From NCBI GenBank assembly GCA_965214795.1, contig OZ243976.1:1116001-1180000 (forward strand): a stretch of DNA of 64,000 bases. Direction: 5' to 3'. This document shows, piece by piece, positions 56,889-64,000 of this stretch. The notes under the pieces were generated by a model, which was not told the DNA's origin, did no database searches, and saw only the letters and a list, made by a program, of their open reading frames with translations. How positions within the stretch are numbered: the stretch's first letter is position 1; every line of letters begins with the position of its first letter. The position numbers and the translations under genes were made by a program. The stretch is from JAJDXW01 sp965214795. GTDB taxonomy: Bacteria; Pseudomonadota; Gammaproteobacteria; HK1.

Positions 56889-59348
56889 CAATGGCATTCA
56901 CTTAAGAGAGAACGCCATTCACTTAAGGATGCGGTTGCGGGCCTCATCGGTTGTCCTGCGGCTGGCATGGCTTGTCTCCTCACCGCGCGGCGACGGCTTT
57001 CGCCGGCTTCGCCGGCTTCCATTTGCCGATCGGCTTTCGCGAGCGTCGCGGGTAGGAGCGGTTGGGGCGCAGCTTGTGGCGGCACGCCACCATCGCGTCC
57101 ATGATGAGCGAGAGGGTTTTGCCGAGCCCCGCCGCGTGCTGGAGGAACAGCCCCTCGAGGTGGCGCGCGACGGTGAGCAGGGAGTTTTTGAAGTTCACCC
57201 GGACTTGGGTTTTGTCGCGTGCGGCGCGGTCGGCCCCGAGCCGGTCTTCGCCGTGATTGGAGAGCAGCCGCGTGAGGGTGATGAGGACGAAGTGCGCGAA
57301 CAGCTCCTGCTTCACCCCGCGCTCGCTTTGGCCGTGGAAGTCCTCGATGCCAAGGGTGTGCTTCGACACCTTGTACAGTTCCTCAATGCCCCAGCGCTCG
57401 TGGTACAGGTCCGAGAGCTCGGCAATGGGGTAGCGCTCGCGGTCGAGCAGGGTGGTGCCCAACACGTAGGGCGAGCCGGCGACCTCGTACTTTACCAGGC
57501 GCCATCGCAGCGCTACGCGGCCCCCCGGGGGGGCTTGCCCGGGGGCGATGTCGACCACCCGGTCGGTGTCGGTGCTGCGCACGAACGCGCACACTGCGGC
57601 GTTGGCATTGGCCTGGAGCCGGAACACCGCATGCATGCCCCGCGCGAGGTGTTCGCCCAGCAGCGCCTGGGAGAAATAGCCGCGGTCGTAGACCACCACG
57701 TCGTTGGGCGACAACGCCTTCAGATGGGCCCGCGCGGCCTGTCTCTCGTTGTCATGGCGCAGCAGGTCGAAGTCGACCGGGACCTTGGCCCGCAACGCAT
57801 ACAGGCAACTGAGCAGGCCCTGGGGGTAGTGGGCGTTGTCCGCGGGCCGCCGGTAGCCGGCCTTCACCAGGGGCCGGGGCAGGTTCAGCTTCGAGCCGTC
57901 CACCGCGAACAGCCGGTGCCTCTTCCACCGGGGCTCCAGGGCGCGCGCGCCGGCGCGGCGCAGCACTTCGCCGTGCACGGTGCGCAGCAGGTTCTCGTGC
58001 ACCTTGGCGCGGGCCTTGCACATCGCCGAGGGCGAGACCGGGGCCGGCTGCGGCAGCGCGACCCCGAGCCGGCGGCACTGCTCCCACAGCTCGACCAGGG
58101 TCGCCGCGTAGCCCTGGCGGCCCTTCGACAGCACCAGGCGGAAGATGAACAGCACCACGAGCAGCGTGTTGAGCGAGCGCTGGCGTTGTTGCCAGTGCCG
58201 GTCGAAGTCGTGGGCCACGGCCACCACCGCATCGACCAGCGCCCGCCACGGCTCGACGAGCGAGGGGGCCAAGCCCTTCGGTGCCCGGCGCCGTCGCGCG
58301 GGCCGGCGCCCGGTCCTCAGTATCGCCCGGAACTCCTCGTCCAGCGGGTAGACGAACACCCCCTTGGGCGGGCGCACCGAACCCTTGCCCTTGGTCTGGC
58401 CCACCCACTGCCAGTTCGCCGCCCGGTAGCTCGCGCCGGTGAACCGGCTCAAGTCCACGAAGGTCTCCACCAGCACCGGACGGTAGCCGTGATGCACCTG
58501 CCAGTCGTTGGCGAGCCGGCGCACCGCCAGCGACAGCGCCTTCGACGCGAGGTGCCGGACCCGCACCCAAGGGAAAATCAGGAACCGGGGGTTGGCGATG
58601 ACCCGGTCCAGGCGCTTGCGCCGGGCCGCCTCGTCCCAGCCGATGAACCGCTCGCGGCACGCCACCGAGCGGGCCGCATACGAGAACAGCAAACCGCCCA
58701 ACCACCGCCCGTGACGGTCGATGAGGGCGTAGCGCAAGTGCGGACCGAGCGGGCGGCGGTAGCCCAGGTAATGGTGCCGGTCGAGCAACTCGTTCCACTG
58801 CGCGACCTCGCCGGGGTCCGTCACCGGGCGCAACTGCACCGGCTCAAGGTCGTTCAGCGCGGCGCGGACCTCGGCGCGCGGCGCCGAGCGCGCGGTCCAC
58901 GCCAGCGCCTTCTGCCCCCCTCGCTGCTTCGATTCGTCCTTCGCCGGCAGGGTGAACAGCCCGAGCCCCTCCAGATGTTCGAGCACACGCCGCGCCAAGC
59001 GCGCGCGCGGCGCCCCGCCAGGGGTGTGCCAGTTCAGGTGCTCGCAGATCGTGAGCCCGAGCTCGTGCCGGCTCAGCCCCGCACACTCGCGCACGGTGCG
59101 CTGGAGGTCGGCGATCTGACGCCGGGTCAGGCGCCGGCCGAAGAAGGTGGTCGACTTGAGCTTTCGGATGGCCTCGTCCATCGGTTCCTCCCAAAGACAG
59201 CTCCACCCGCTGATGGTGTCACCGAGGGGGGCGTGTGTCAAGGCCCTTGGGAAGGGCCGGAGAAGGAGGCTGTTATCCATCTTGAATCAATGGGTTGTGG
59301 AAATGAAACCCAAACCTGAAGACGGCTCTGTCAAAATGAATGCCATTG
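56889..59348 (-). mobile_element. IS4-type insertion sequence, 2460 bp, intact
   Basis: The ends are inverted repeats: CAATGGCATTCACTTAAG at 56889-56906 and its counterpart TGAATGCCATTG at 59337-59348, identical over 12 bases and similar over 15. The sub-repeat CATTCACTTAAG recurs at 56917-56928. One transposase gene fills the element. A perfect 10-bp target duplication AGGGGGATGG flanks it, as expected for IS4-like elements. It disrupts the 3' end of the EndoQ-UvrD gene. Confidence 0.95.
56980..59181 (-). CDS. IS4-type transposase with N-terminal DruA/DUF4338 domain
   Basis: The 733-residue protein has an N-terminal DUF4338 (DruA-like) region, about residues 10-280: LTRRQIADLQRTVRECAGLS, LDRHHYLGYRRPLGPHLRYA, then FLIFPWVRVRHLASKALSLA. 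A C-terminal DDE transposase domain of the IS4 class follows: LFAVDGSKLNLPRP with the first Asp, VVYDRGYFSQALLGEH with the second, and the YxxRWGIEELYKVSK motif (Y-H-E-R-W-G-I-E-E) with the Glu. ATG 59181 is preceded by GGAGGAACCG. The reading frame is whole, so it is probably active. DruA is also a component of Druantia phage defence, but here it is part of a transposon. Confidence 0.9.
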   Translation of the reverse strand: MDEAIRKLKSTTFFGRRLTRRQIADLQRTVRECAGLSRHELGLTICEHLNWHTPGGAPRARLARRVLEHLEGLGLFTLPAKDESKQRGGQKALAWTARSAPRAEVRAALNDLEPVQLRPVTDPGEVAQWNELLDRHHYLGYRRPLGPHLRYALIDRHGRWLGGLLFSYAARSVACRERFIGWDEAARRKRLDRVIANPRFLIFPWVRVRHLASKALSLAVRRLANDWQVHHGYRPVLVETFVDLSRFTGASYRAANWQWVGQTKGKGSVRPPKGVFVYPLDEEFRAILRTGRRPARRRRAPKGLAPSLVEPWRALVDAVVAVAHDFDRHWQQRQRSLNTLLVVLFIFRLVLSKGRQGYAATLVELWEQCRRLGVALPQPAPVSPSAMCKARAKVHENLLRTVHGEVLRRAGARALEPRWKRHRLFAVDGSKLNLPRPLVKAGYRRPADNAHYPQGLLSCLYALRAKVPVDFDLLRHDNERQAARAHLKALSPNDVVVYDRGYFSQALLGEHLARGMHAVFRLQANANAAVCAFVRSTDTDRVVDIAPGQAPPGGRVALRWRLVKYEVAGSPYVLGTTLLDRERYPIAELSDLYHERWGIEELYKVSKHTLGIEDFHGQSERGVKQELFAHFVLITLTRLLSNHGEDRLGADRAARDKTQVRVNFKNSLLTVARHLEGLFLQHAAGLGKTLSLIMDAMVACRHKLRPNRSYPRRSRKPIGKWKPAKPAKAVAAR

Positions 59349-62300
59349 AGGGGGATGGGGGGAGCTCGCGCACCTTGCCCCGGATAAGTCGTTTCTTCGC
59401 CCGGGTGAGGAAGAGCTTGGACTCCGCGCGGGTGACGCCCACGTAGAACAGGCGCCGCTCTTCTTCGAGCTCTTCGGGTTCCGCCCGGCTCCACTCCAGA
59501 GGAAGCAGTCCGTCCTCGCAGCCGGCGATGAAGACCACCGGGAACTCGAGGCCTTTCGCGGCGTGCAGGGTCAGCAGGGAGATCCGATCGGCCCGCGGGT
59601 CCCAGGCATCGATCTCGGTGCCGAGGGCCAGCTCGGCAAGGAATCGGTCCGTATCGTCTCCGCACGCCTCCGCGATGGGTATCAGCAGCTCGCGGGCCGT
59701 CTTGTCCGCCGCCGCCTCCTTCTCCTCCGCCGCGGCCTTCCCGCCGGCGGCGGGCGGAAGCGCTTCGAGCCGCTCGCGCACCGTTCCCGTCCCGGAGGTC
59801 TCGACGAGGGCGTCCACGAGCCCGGCCACCCCCGGATGGTCCAGCAGGCGGCGGTGCGAACGATGCTCGAAGGGCATGCCCGAACGCGCCAGCGCCTCCA
59901 CGAGGGGCGGAGCCTGCGCCTCGGTACGGTAGAGCACCGCGAAGTCGGAGAAGGAGAGGTCGCGCCCCTCGCCCTCCGTCGAACGTCCGCTGTCGATGGA
60001 GAAGAAGCTGTGTCCGCCGAGCGCCTGCTCGAGGGACCGGACGATGAACTCCGCTTCCGCCTTCTCGGAGGGCGCTTCGTGGAGGGTGACGAGATCGGGG
60101 ACATCCTCGAGCACGGGGATCGAGGGCGGCCCGGACCCGGACCCCGCGATCACCTGTGACGAGAGGGCGACGATGTTCCGATCCGATCGGTAGTTGCGGT
60201 TCAGCCGCACGACCCTCGCCCCCGGAAAGTCCTCCCGGAACCCGGAGAAGAAGCGTACGTCCGCGCCCCGGAATCGGTAGATCGCCTGGTCCGGATCGCC
60301 GATGGCGCATACGTTCCCGTCCGGGGGCACGAGTTGCCGGAGGAGCCGGACCTGCTGCGCGTCGACGTCCTGATACTCGTCGATCGAGACGAAGGGGTGC
60401 CGCCGCCGGTACTCGGCCCGGATCGACGGATCGGACTCCAGCACGTCCGCGGCCCGGATGACGAGATCGTCGAAGTCGATCCAGTTCCGGAGCTCCATCT
60501 CTCCGCGATACGCCTCCTCGGCCTCGCTTGCTCCGTCGCCGGCCGGCGGGGCGGCGGTGCGCCTCGCGCGCGAGAGGCCCGCGAGGTGGCCGCGCGCCCG
60601 GCGTTCGGAGATGCCGAGCGCGTCGCGGACCAGCCGGACCCGCTCGGCCTCCGAGGCGACCCGGAAGCCGCGTTGCAGGCCGGCCGCGTTCCAGTGCTCC
60701 CGGAGCACGGAAAGCCCGAAGGAGTGGAAGGTATGGATCGGGACGCCTTTCCATGCGTCCGGCAACCGGGCTCGCAGACGCTCCCGCATCTCCCCGGCCG
60801 CCCTCCGGGTGAAGGTGATCGCGAGACACTCGGCCGGGGGGACGCCGAGGTCCGCGACGAGATGGGCGATGCGGTGGGTGAGCGTCCTGGTCTTGCCGGA
60901 CCCGGGGCCCGCGACGACGAGGAGCGGCCCGGAGACGATCCCCGCCGCCCGGCGCTGGTCCGCGTCCAGCCCGGCGAGGATGCCGGCGTCGCGGTCGGCC
61001 GGGGCGGCGCCGGCCGGCCCCCGGAGGGGCGGCGTCGGCGGTGGTTCCGCCCGGAGGGGCGACGGTGAAGGGCCGGTGGGGTCCGTGCGCCGGGACGCGC
61101 CGCGCGGTTCGGTCGTCGCTGTCTCCGGTGACCGACCCGCGGCCGGCTCGGCCGCAAGGACGGTCTCCGGCCGCGGCTCCGCGCCCGCTTCCGGCTCCGC
61201 GCCCGCTTCCGGCTCCACCCCTGCCTTCGGGTTCGTCCCCGGGTTCGTCCCCGGGTCCGCGGGCCGCGGGGCGGAGGCGTTCTCGGCGGCCCGCGGCGCC
61301 GGCCGCTCGTCGCCGAAGAGGGACGCCCCGCGGGTGAATCCGCGCAGCTCCGAATCGTCGAACAGGCGAATCGTGCCGTACACCCCGTCGTATCCGGCCT
61401 CGCGGACCACCTCCTCGCGCCGCAGGCGCGAGACCGCCTCGGCGAAGAGTGACGACGAAGCTGGCCGGATGTCCTCGAGCGGCAGCGTGTCGAGGAGCGG
61501 GAGCTCCGGCCCGAGCCGCCCGATGAGGCTCTCGTAGTGCCGCGCGACCTGGCGGCTCTTCGGACCGACCGCAAGGATCTCGGACAGGATCTCGGGGAGC
61601 GGGATCAGGCTCTGCATGGCGCCTGCGGTCGCGGGCGGCGCGGGCTCCTCCGGGCGGTCCGCAAGGTCCTCGACCCGGTGCATGACGCCGACCGTGAGCG
61701 GCTTCCCGCACACCGGGCACCGGCCCTCGTGCCGCCGGGTCTCGGTCGGCGAGAGGCGCACGTCGCAGCTCCGGTGCCCGTCGAGGTGGTACTTCCCTTC
61801 CTCGGGAAAGAATTCGAGCGTGCCCCCGTACCCCTCTCCCGTCTCCAGCGCCCGGCGAAGGGCGAAGTAGTCGAGGTCGGTGTCGAATACGCACACCTCC
61901 CGCCCCAGCTTCTCCGGGGAGTGGGCGTCGGAGTTCGACACCAGCCGGAAGCGGTCGAGGGACGAGACCCGCCAGTTCATCGGCGGATCCGACGACAGGC
62001 CGGTCTCGACCGCGAAGATGTGCCCGGCGAGGTCCCCGTAGCACTCGTCGATGGCGTCGAACCCCGACTTCGAGCCGAGGGCGGCGAACCAGGGGGTCCA
62101 GATGTGGGCGGGCACGAGGTAGGACCCGGGGTCCGACTCGAGGGTGATCTCCAGCAGGTGCCGCGAGTCGAGCCCGAGGATCGGCCGTCCGTCCGAGCGG
62201 AGGTTGCCGATGCGGGCGAGGCTCGCGGTCACCCGGTCCATCGCATTGAAGTCCGGGGTGTAGATCAGGTGATGGATCTTCCGGGTCTTGTCGAATTTCT

Positions 62301-62604
62301 TGTAGATGGTGGAGATCTCCACCGACAGCATGAACCGGGTGGTGGTCCGCTCGCTCCGGCAGGCGGGCGGGAGCTGCTCCTCGACGGCTCGTTCGAGGTC
62401 CGGCCGCAGGCGAAAGAGGCCCGGCTCCGCCGGCACGAGCTTCTCCTTCAGCTCGGCCTGCCAGGCGGGATGGGTGAAGTCGCCGGTGCCGACGATGGCG
62501 ATGCCCTTCTTGCGGGCCCAGATGGCGAGGTGCTCGAGGTCGCAGTTCCGGCTCGTCGCGCGCGAGTACTTGGAGTGGACGTGGAGATCGGCATAGAAAG
62601 ACAT
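59287..62604 (-). CDS. EndoQ-like nuclease fused to UvrD-like helicase, 3' end replaced by IS
   Basis: Residues 1-370 match endonuclease Q (PHP fold plus zinc ribbon): YADLHVHSKYSRATSRNCDL, GIAIVGTGDFTHPAW, LVSNSDAHSPEKLGRE, EEGKYHLDGHRSC, RCPVCGKPLTVGVMHRVEDL. EndoQ nicks DNA 5' of deaminated bases. After a low-complexity linker (AGAEPEAGAEP) a superfamily 1 helicase begins near residue 560: GPGSGKTRTLTHR, SIDEYQDVDAQQ, GDPDQAIYRFRGAD, LNRNYRSD, TLHAAKGLEF, LFYVGVTRAESK. The native protein ends at residue 1085; the last 20 residues (MAFILTEPSSGLGFISTTH and one more) come from the insertion sequence, and 34 native residues with QLDLF are lost. ATG 62604 is the family start. Confidence 0.9.
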   Translation of the reverse strand: MSFYADLHVHSKYSRATSRNCDLEHLAIWARKKGIAIVGTGDFTHPAWQAELKEKLVPAEPGLFRLRPDLERAVEEQLPPACRSERTTTRFMLSVEISTIYKKFDKTRKIHHLIYTPDFNAMDRVTASLARIGNLRSDGRPILGLDSRHLLEITLESDPGSYLVPAHIWTPWFAALGSKSGFDAIDECYGDLAGHIFAVETGLSSDPPMNWRVSSLDRFRLVSNSDAHSPEKLGREVCVFDTDLDYFALRRALETGEGYGGTLEFFPEEGKYHLDGHRSCDVRLSPTETRRHEGRCPVCGKPLTVGVMHRVEDLADRPEEPAPPATAGAMQSLIPLPEILSEILAVGPKSRQVARHYESLIGRLGPELPLLDTLPLEDIRPASSSLFAEAVSRLRREEVVREAGYDGVYGTIRLFDDSELRGFTRGASLFGDERPAPRAAENASAPRPADPGTNPGTNPKAGVEPEAGAEPEAGAEPRPETVLAAEPAAGRSPETATTEPRGASRRTDPTGPSPSPLRAEPPPTPPLRGPAGAAPADRDAGILAGLDADQRRAAGIVSGPLLVVAGPGSGKTRTLTHRIAHLVADLGVPPAECLAITFTRRAAGEMRERLRARLPDAWKGVPIHTFHSFGLSVLREHWNAAGLQRGFRVASEAERVRLVRDALGISERRARGHLAGLSRARRTAAPPAGDGASEAEEAYRGEMELRNWIDFDDLVIRAADVLESDPSIRAEYRRRHPFVSIDEYQDVDAQQVRLLRQLVPPDGNVCAIGDPDQAIYRFRGADVRFFSGFREDFPGARVVRLNRNYRSDRNIVALSSQVIAGSGSGPPSIPVLEDVPDLVTLHEAPSEKAEAEFIVRSLEQALGGHSFFSIDSGRSTEGEGRDLSFSDFAVLYRTEAQAPPLVEALARSGMPFEHRSHRRLLDHPGVAGLVDALVETSGTGTVRERLEALPPAAGGKAAAEEKEAAADKTARELLIPIAEACGDDTDRFLAELALGTEIDAWDPRADRISLLTLHAAKGLEFPVVFIAGCEDGLLPLEWSRAEPEELEEERRLFYVGVTRAESKLFLTRAKKRLIRGKVRELPPSPSMAFILTEPSSGLGFISTTH
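59349..59358. repeat. Target-site duplication, right copy
   Basis: AGGGGGATGG immediately follows the right end of the insertion sequence and matches 56879-56888 exactly. Confidence 0.95.
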
Positions 62605-63113
62605 GTGGTTGGCCCCCGGCGCTCGGGGTCGAATATGGTGGGCGGGCGCTCGGCGTGTCAACGACTCGACCCCGGCCGGCGGCGGCAGGGCCGTCTTGCG
62701 CACGCCTGACCGAGGGGGGACGCAGGATGCCGGTCGACGAGGCGGAGCCCTCGAACTCGCGAGCCGGTTCCCCGGGCGTGCGACCCGCGCGAACCAGCTC
62801 CGCCATCTGGCGCCGGCACTGCGGCGCGTACGGCGGTTGCTTCTTCGACATCGGAACACCTCTTCTGCGCAATGCCCGGGTGTCGACCGGACCGGGGCAA
62901 CTCCACACCGACGAATGACGCAGCGTCGGGCATTCGCAACAGCGACTCGGCAAGTCTTCACGCAACTTTACGTGGGCGAAACACCGGAGCGGGAGCGATG
63001 TCCCACAATACGCGAATCGTTCTCGGCAAGAGGTGAGGCGCTGGTGCGGGTTCGACCGTGCCGGGCGACGTTCGCACTGCCCGGCGCAACCCGGCGGCTC
63101 CGAGGAGGATTCC
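62605..63113. other. Gap upstream of the EndoQ-UvrD gene
   Basis: The 509-bp region between divergent genes contains an IS3-type orfA remnant on the minus strand (62743-62851). The remainder shows no gene; a purine-rich GAGGAGG before 63114 is the ribosome-binding site of the cytochrome gene. Confidence 0.5.
62743..62851 (-). pseudogene. Remnant of an IS3-type transposase orfA
   Basis: About 36 codons from an ATG at 62851 read MSKKQPPYAPQCRRQMAELV, then RAGRTPGEPAREFEGSA. This is the start of the helix-turn-helix OrfA of IS3-like elements (pattern Y-x-P-x-x-R-R-Q-M-x-E-L-V-R-A-G-R-T-P). The match then breaks off and no OrfB follows. It is a relic of an older insertion just upstream of the repair gene. 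Confidence 0.7.
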
Positions 63114-63650
63114 ATGGCTGACGCTCGAGCCGCACGGACCGACGGATACGCGCTCTCCTCCATCGTCTCCCACTGGTTGAGCGCCGTGCTCGTCGTGGCG
63201 CTCTTCTTCACGCACGAGGCGGAACGTGGCTCTGCCGCATTCGCGTTCCACGTGAGCGGGGGTGCGATCGTGGGCCTCTTCCTCCTGTGGCGCGTGTGGC
63301 ACCGGGTCCGGCGCGGCACCGCCGATGCACCGGATCAGGTGGCCTTCTTCAATCTCGTCGCAAGGTGCGCGCACTGGGCGTTGCTCGTCCTCATCGTGGT
63401 CGTAGTCGTTTCCGGGTATCTGCTGCCCTGGTCGCTGGGGAGGCCCCTGGATATCTACGGGCTACACGTTCCGTCTCCAATCGAAGCCCATCACGGTTTC
63501 CACGAGTTCCTGGAACGAGTACACGACGCGTCAGGGCACCTGTTCATCCCGCTCCTCGCACTGCACGTCGCCGGAGCCATCAAGCACGCGATTTTCGACC
63601 GGCGAGGTGCGGGGCTTCGCATGTTCAGGTCGGTGTCGGGAGGCCGATAG
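63114..63650 (+). CDS. Cytochrome b561-type membrane protein
   Basis: The 178-residue protein has four transmembrane helices of the bacterial cytochrome b561/YceJ family: YALSSIVSHWLSAVLVVALF with the haem-ligand His, FAFHVSGGAIVGLFLLWRVW, FNLVARCAHWALLVLIVVVV and HLFIPLLALHVAGAIKHAIF. Histidines in SHW, AFH, AHW and LHVAGAIKH fit the two b-type haems. It passes electrons from quinol, in some cases to oxygen radicals. ATG 63114 has GAGGAGG 6 bases upstream. Confidence 0.92.
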   Translation: MADARAARTDGYALSSIVSHWLSAVLVVALFFTHEAERGSAAFAFHVSGGAIVGLFLLWRVWHRVRRGTADAPDQVAFFNLVARCAHWALLVLIVVVVVSGYLLPWSLGRPLDIYGLHVPSPIEAHHGFHEFLERVHDASGHLFIPLLALHVAGAIKHAIFDRRGAGLRMFRSVSGGR

Positions 63651-64000
63651 GGAAACGCCTTCATGCCGCCCCGGCCATTTCAGCGATTCCGTAATGAACA
63701 TCGGGCCGTCGCGGGAGGACGATTCGGAAGGGATGCCGAGGAGGCGCAGACGGATTCGACGGTCTGGCGGCCCGTGAACCGCACGACGATGGCAGTGTGC
63801 GTATTCGGCTCCTCGTCCTGCGGCATTTCGGGCAAGCTCGCCTCACGCAACCCGCGGCCAGCACTCGATCACGACAAAAAATGGTTCTGGACGAGAACGA
63901 GCCCGTTTCCATGCCGTCACGCAGCCGACACGCGACAAAGGCACGGGATCGCGCCGGTTCACCGCTCGCACCCCGTGTATCGGTACATGTGTGACGCAGC
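63651..64000. other. Window end, nothing assigned
   Basis: The last 350 bases contain short open frames only, none with family resemblance or a good ribosome-binding site. A gene may begin beyond the window. Confidence 0.4.

Noticed and set aside
56980..59181. A Druantia phage-defence gene
   Set aside because: The DruA-like region is fused to a DDE transposase inside an element with terminal repeats and a target duplication, and no other Druantia genes are adjacent.
63661..63912. An 83-residue minus-strand frame at the window end
   Set aside because: No ribosome-binding site, no family resemblance and an Arg/Ser/Pro-rich composition typical of chance frames here.

Overview
The DNA is very GC-rich and dense with short operons on both strands. 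It looks like a heterotrophic member of the Pseudomonadota. Dispersed inverted repeats of the GTCGGATT/AATCCGAC type, TRAP and ABC solute importers, Lut lactate genes, a CcdA-thioredoxin pair and cytochrome b561 all fit that group. I cannot assign a genus. I see no tRNA, rRNA or CRISPR array.

Region 1 (1-9.5 kb): the tail of an ABC sugar-importer ATPase, an NYN-LOTUS protein, and a Phd/UPF0175-DUF3368 toxin-antitoxin pair. Then hisH and hisB on the minus strand, the lutABC lactate-oxidation operon with a hisC-type aminotransferase on the plus strand, and a convergent HicB/HicA-like locus with an integrase-like partner gene.

Region 2 (9.6-20.7 kb): SDR dehydrogenases, an internally duplicated unknown protein, a TPP enzyme, and a thioredoxin whose active-site motif reads W-TGA-G-T-C, probably selenocysteine. 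Its likely membrane partner CcdA follows. Next come an AmpG-like permease, a Uma2 nuclease, a VOC protein and an enolase-superfamily enzyme.

Region 3 (20.7-30.3 kb): an ABC sugar importer lacking its ATPase, a sulfatase, a MNT/HEPN module, an amidohydrolase and a second nucleotidyltransferase module. Two families of small non-autonomous mobile elements lie here.

Region 4 (30.3-44.4 kb): a minus-strand run encodes a Tat-exported binding protein, ABC ATPase and permease, an FAD oxidoreductase, a CaiB CoA-transferase, an enoyl-CoA hydratase and a ferredoxin. It looks like uptake and CoA-dependent breakdown of one unknown organic substrate. A PanB-like enzyme, an SDR, a two-gene 2-oxoacid dehydrogenase E1, an enoyl-CoA hydratase and a D-2-hydroxyacid dehydrogenase follow.

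Region 5 (44.6-56.4 kb): MFS and TRAP transporters, an amidohydrolase fused to two membrane helices, a second Uma2 protein and a double-length altronate-dehydratase-family enzyme.

Region 6 (56.5-64 kb): an intact IS4-type element with a perfect 10-bp target duplication has inserted into the 3' end of a gene fusing an EndoQ-like nuclease to a UvrD-like helicase. It removed the last 34 residues, including a QLDLF beta-clamp-binding motif. Cytochrome b561 follows.

The most notable observations are the probable selenocysteine thioredoxin with a candidate SECIS hairpin, the IS-truncated EndoQ-UvrD fusion, and the two MITE families with exact 9-bp target duplications.
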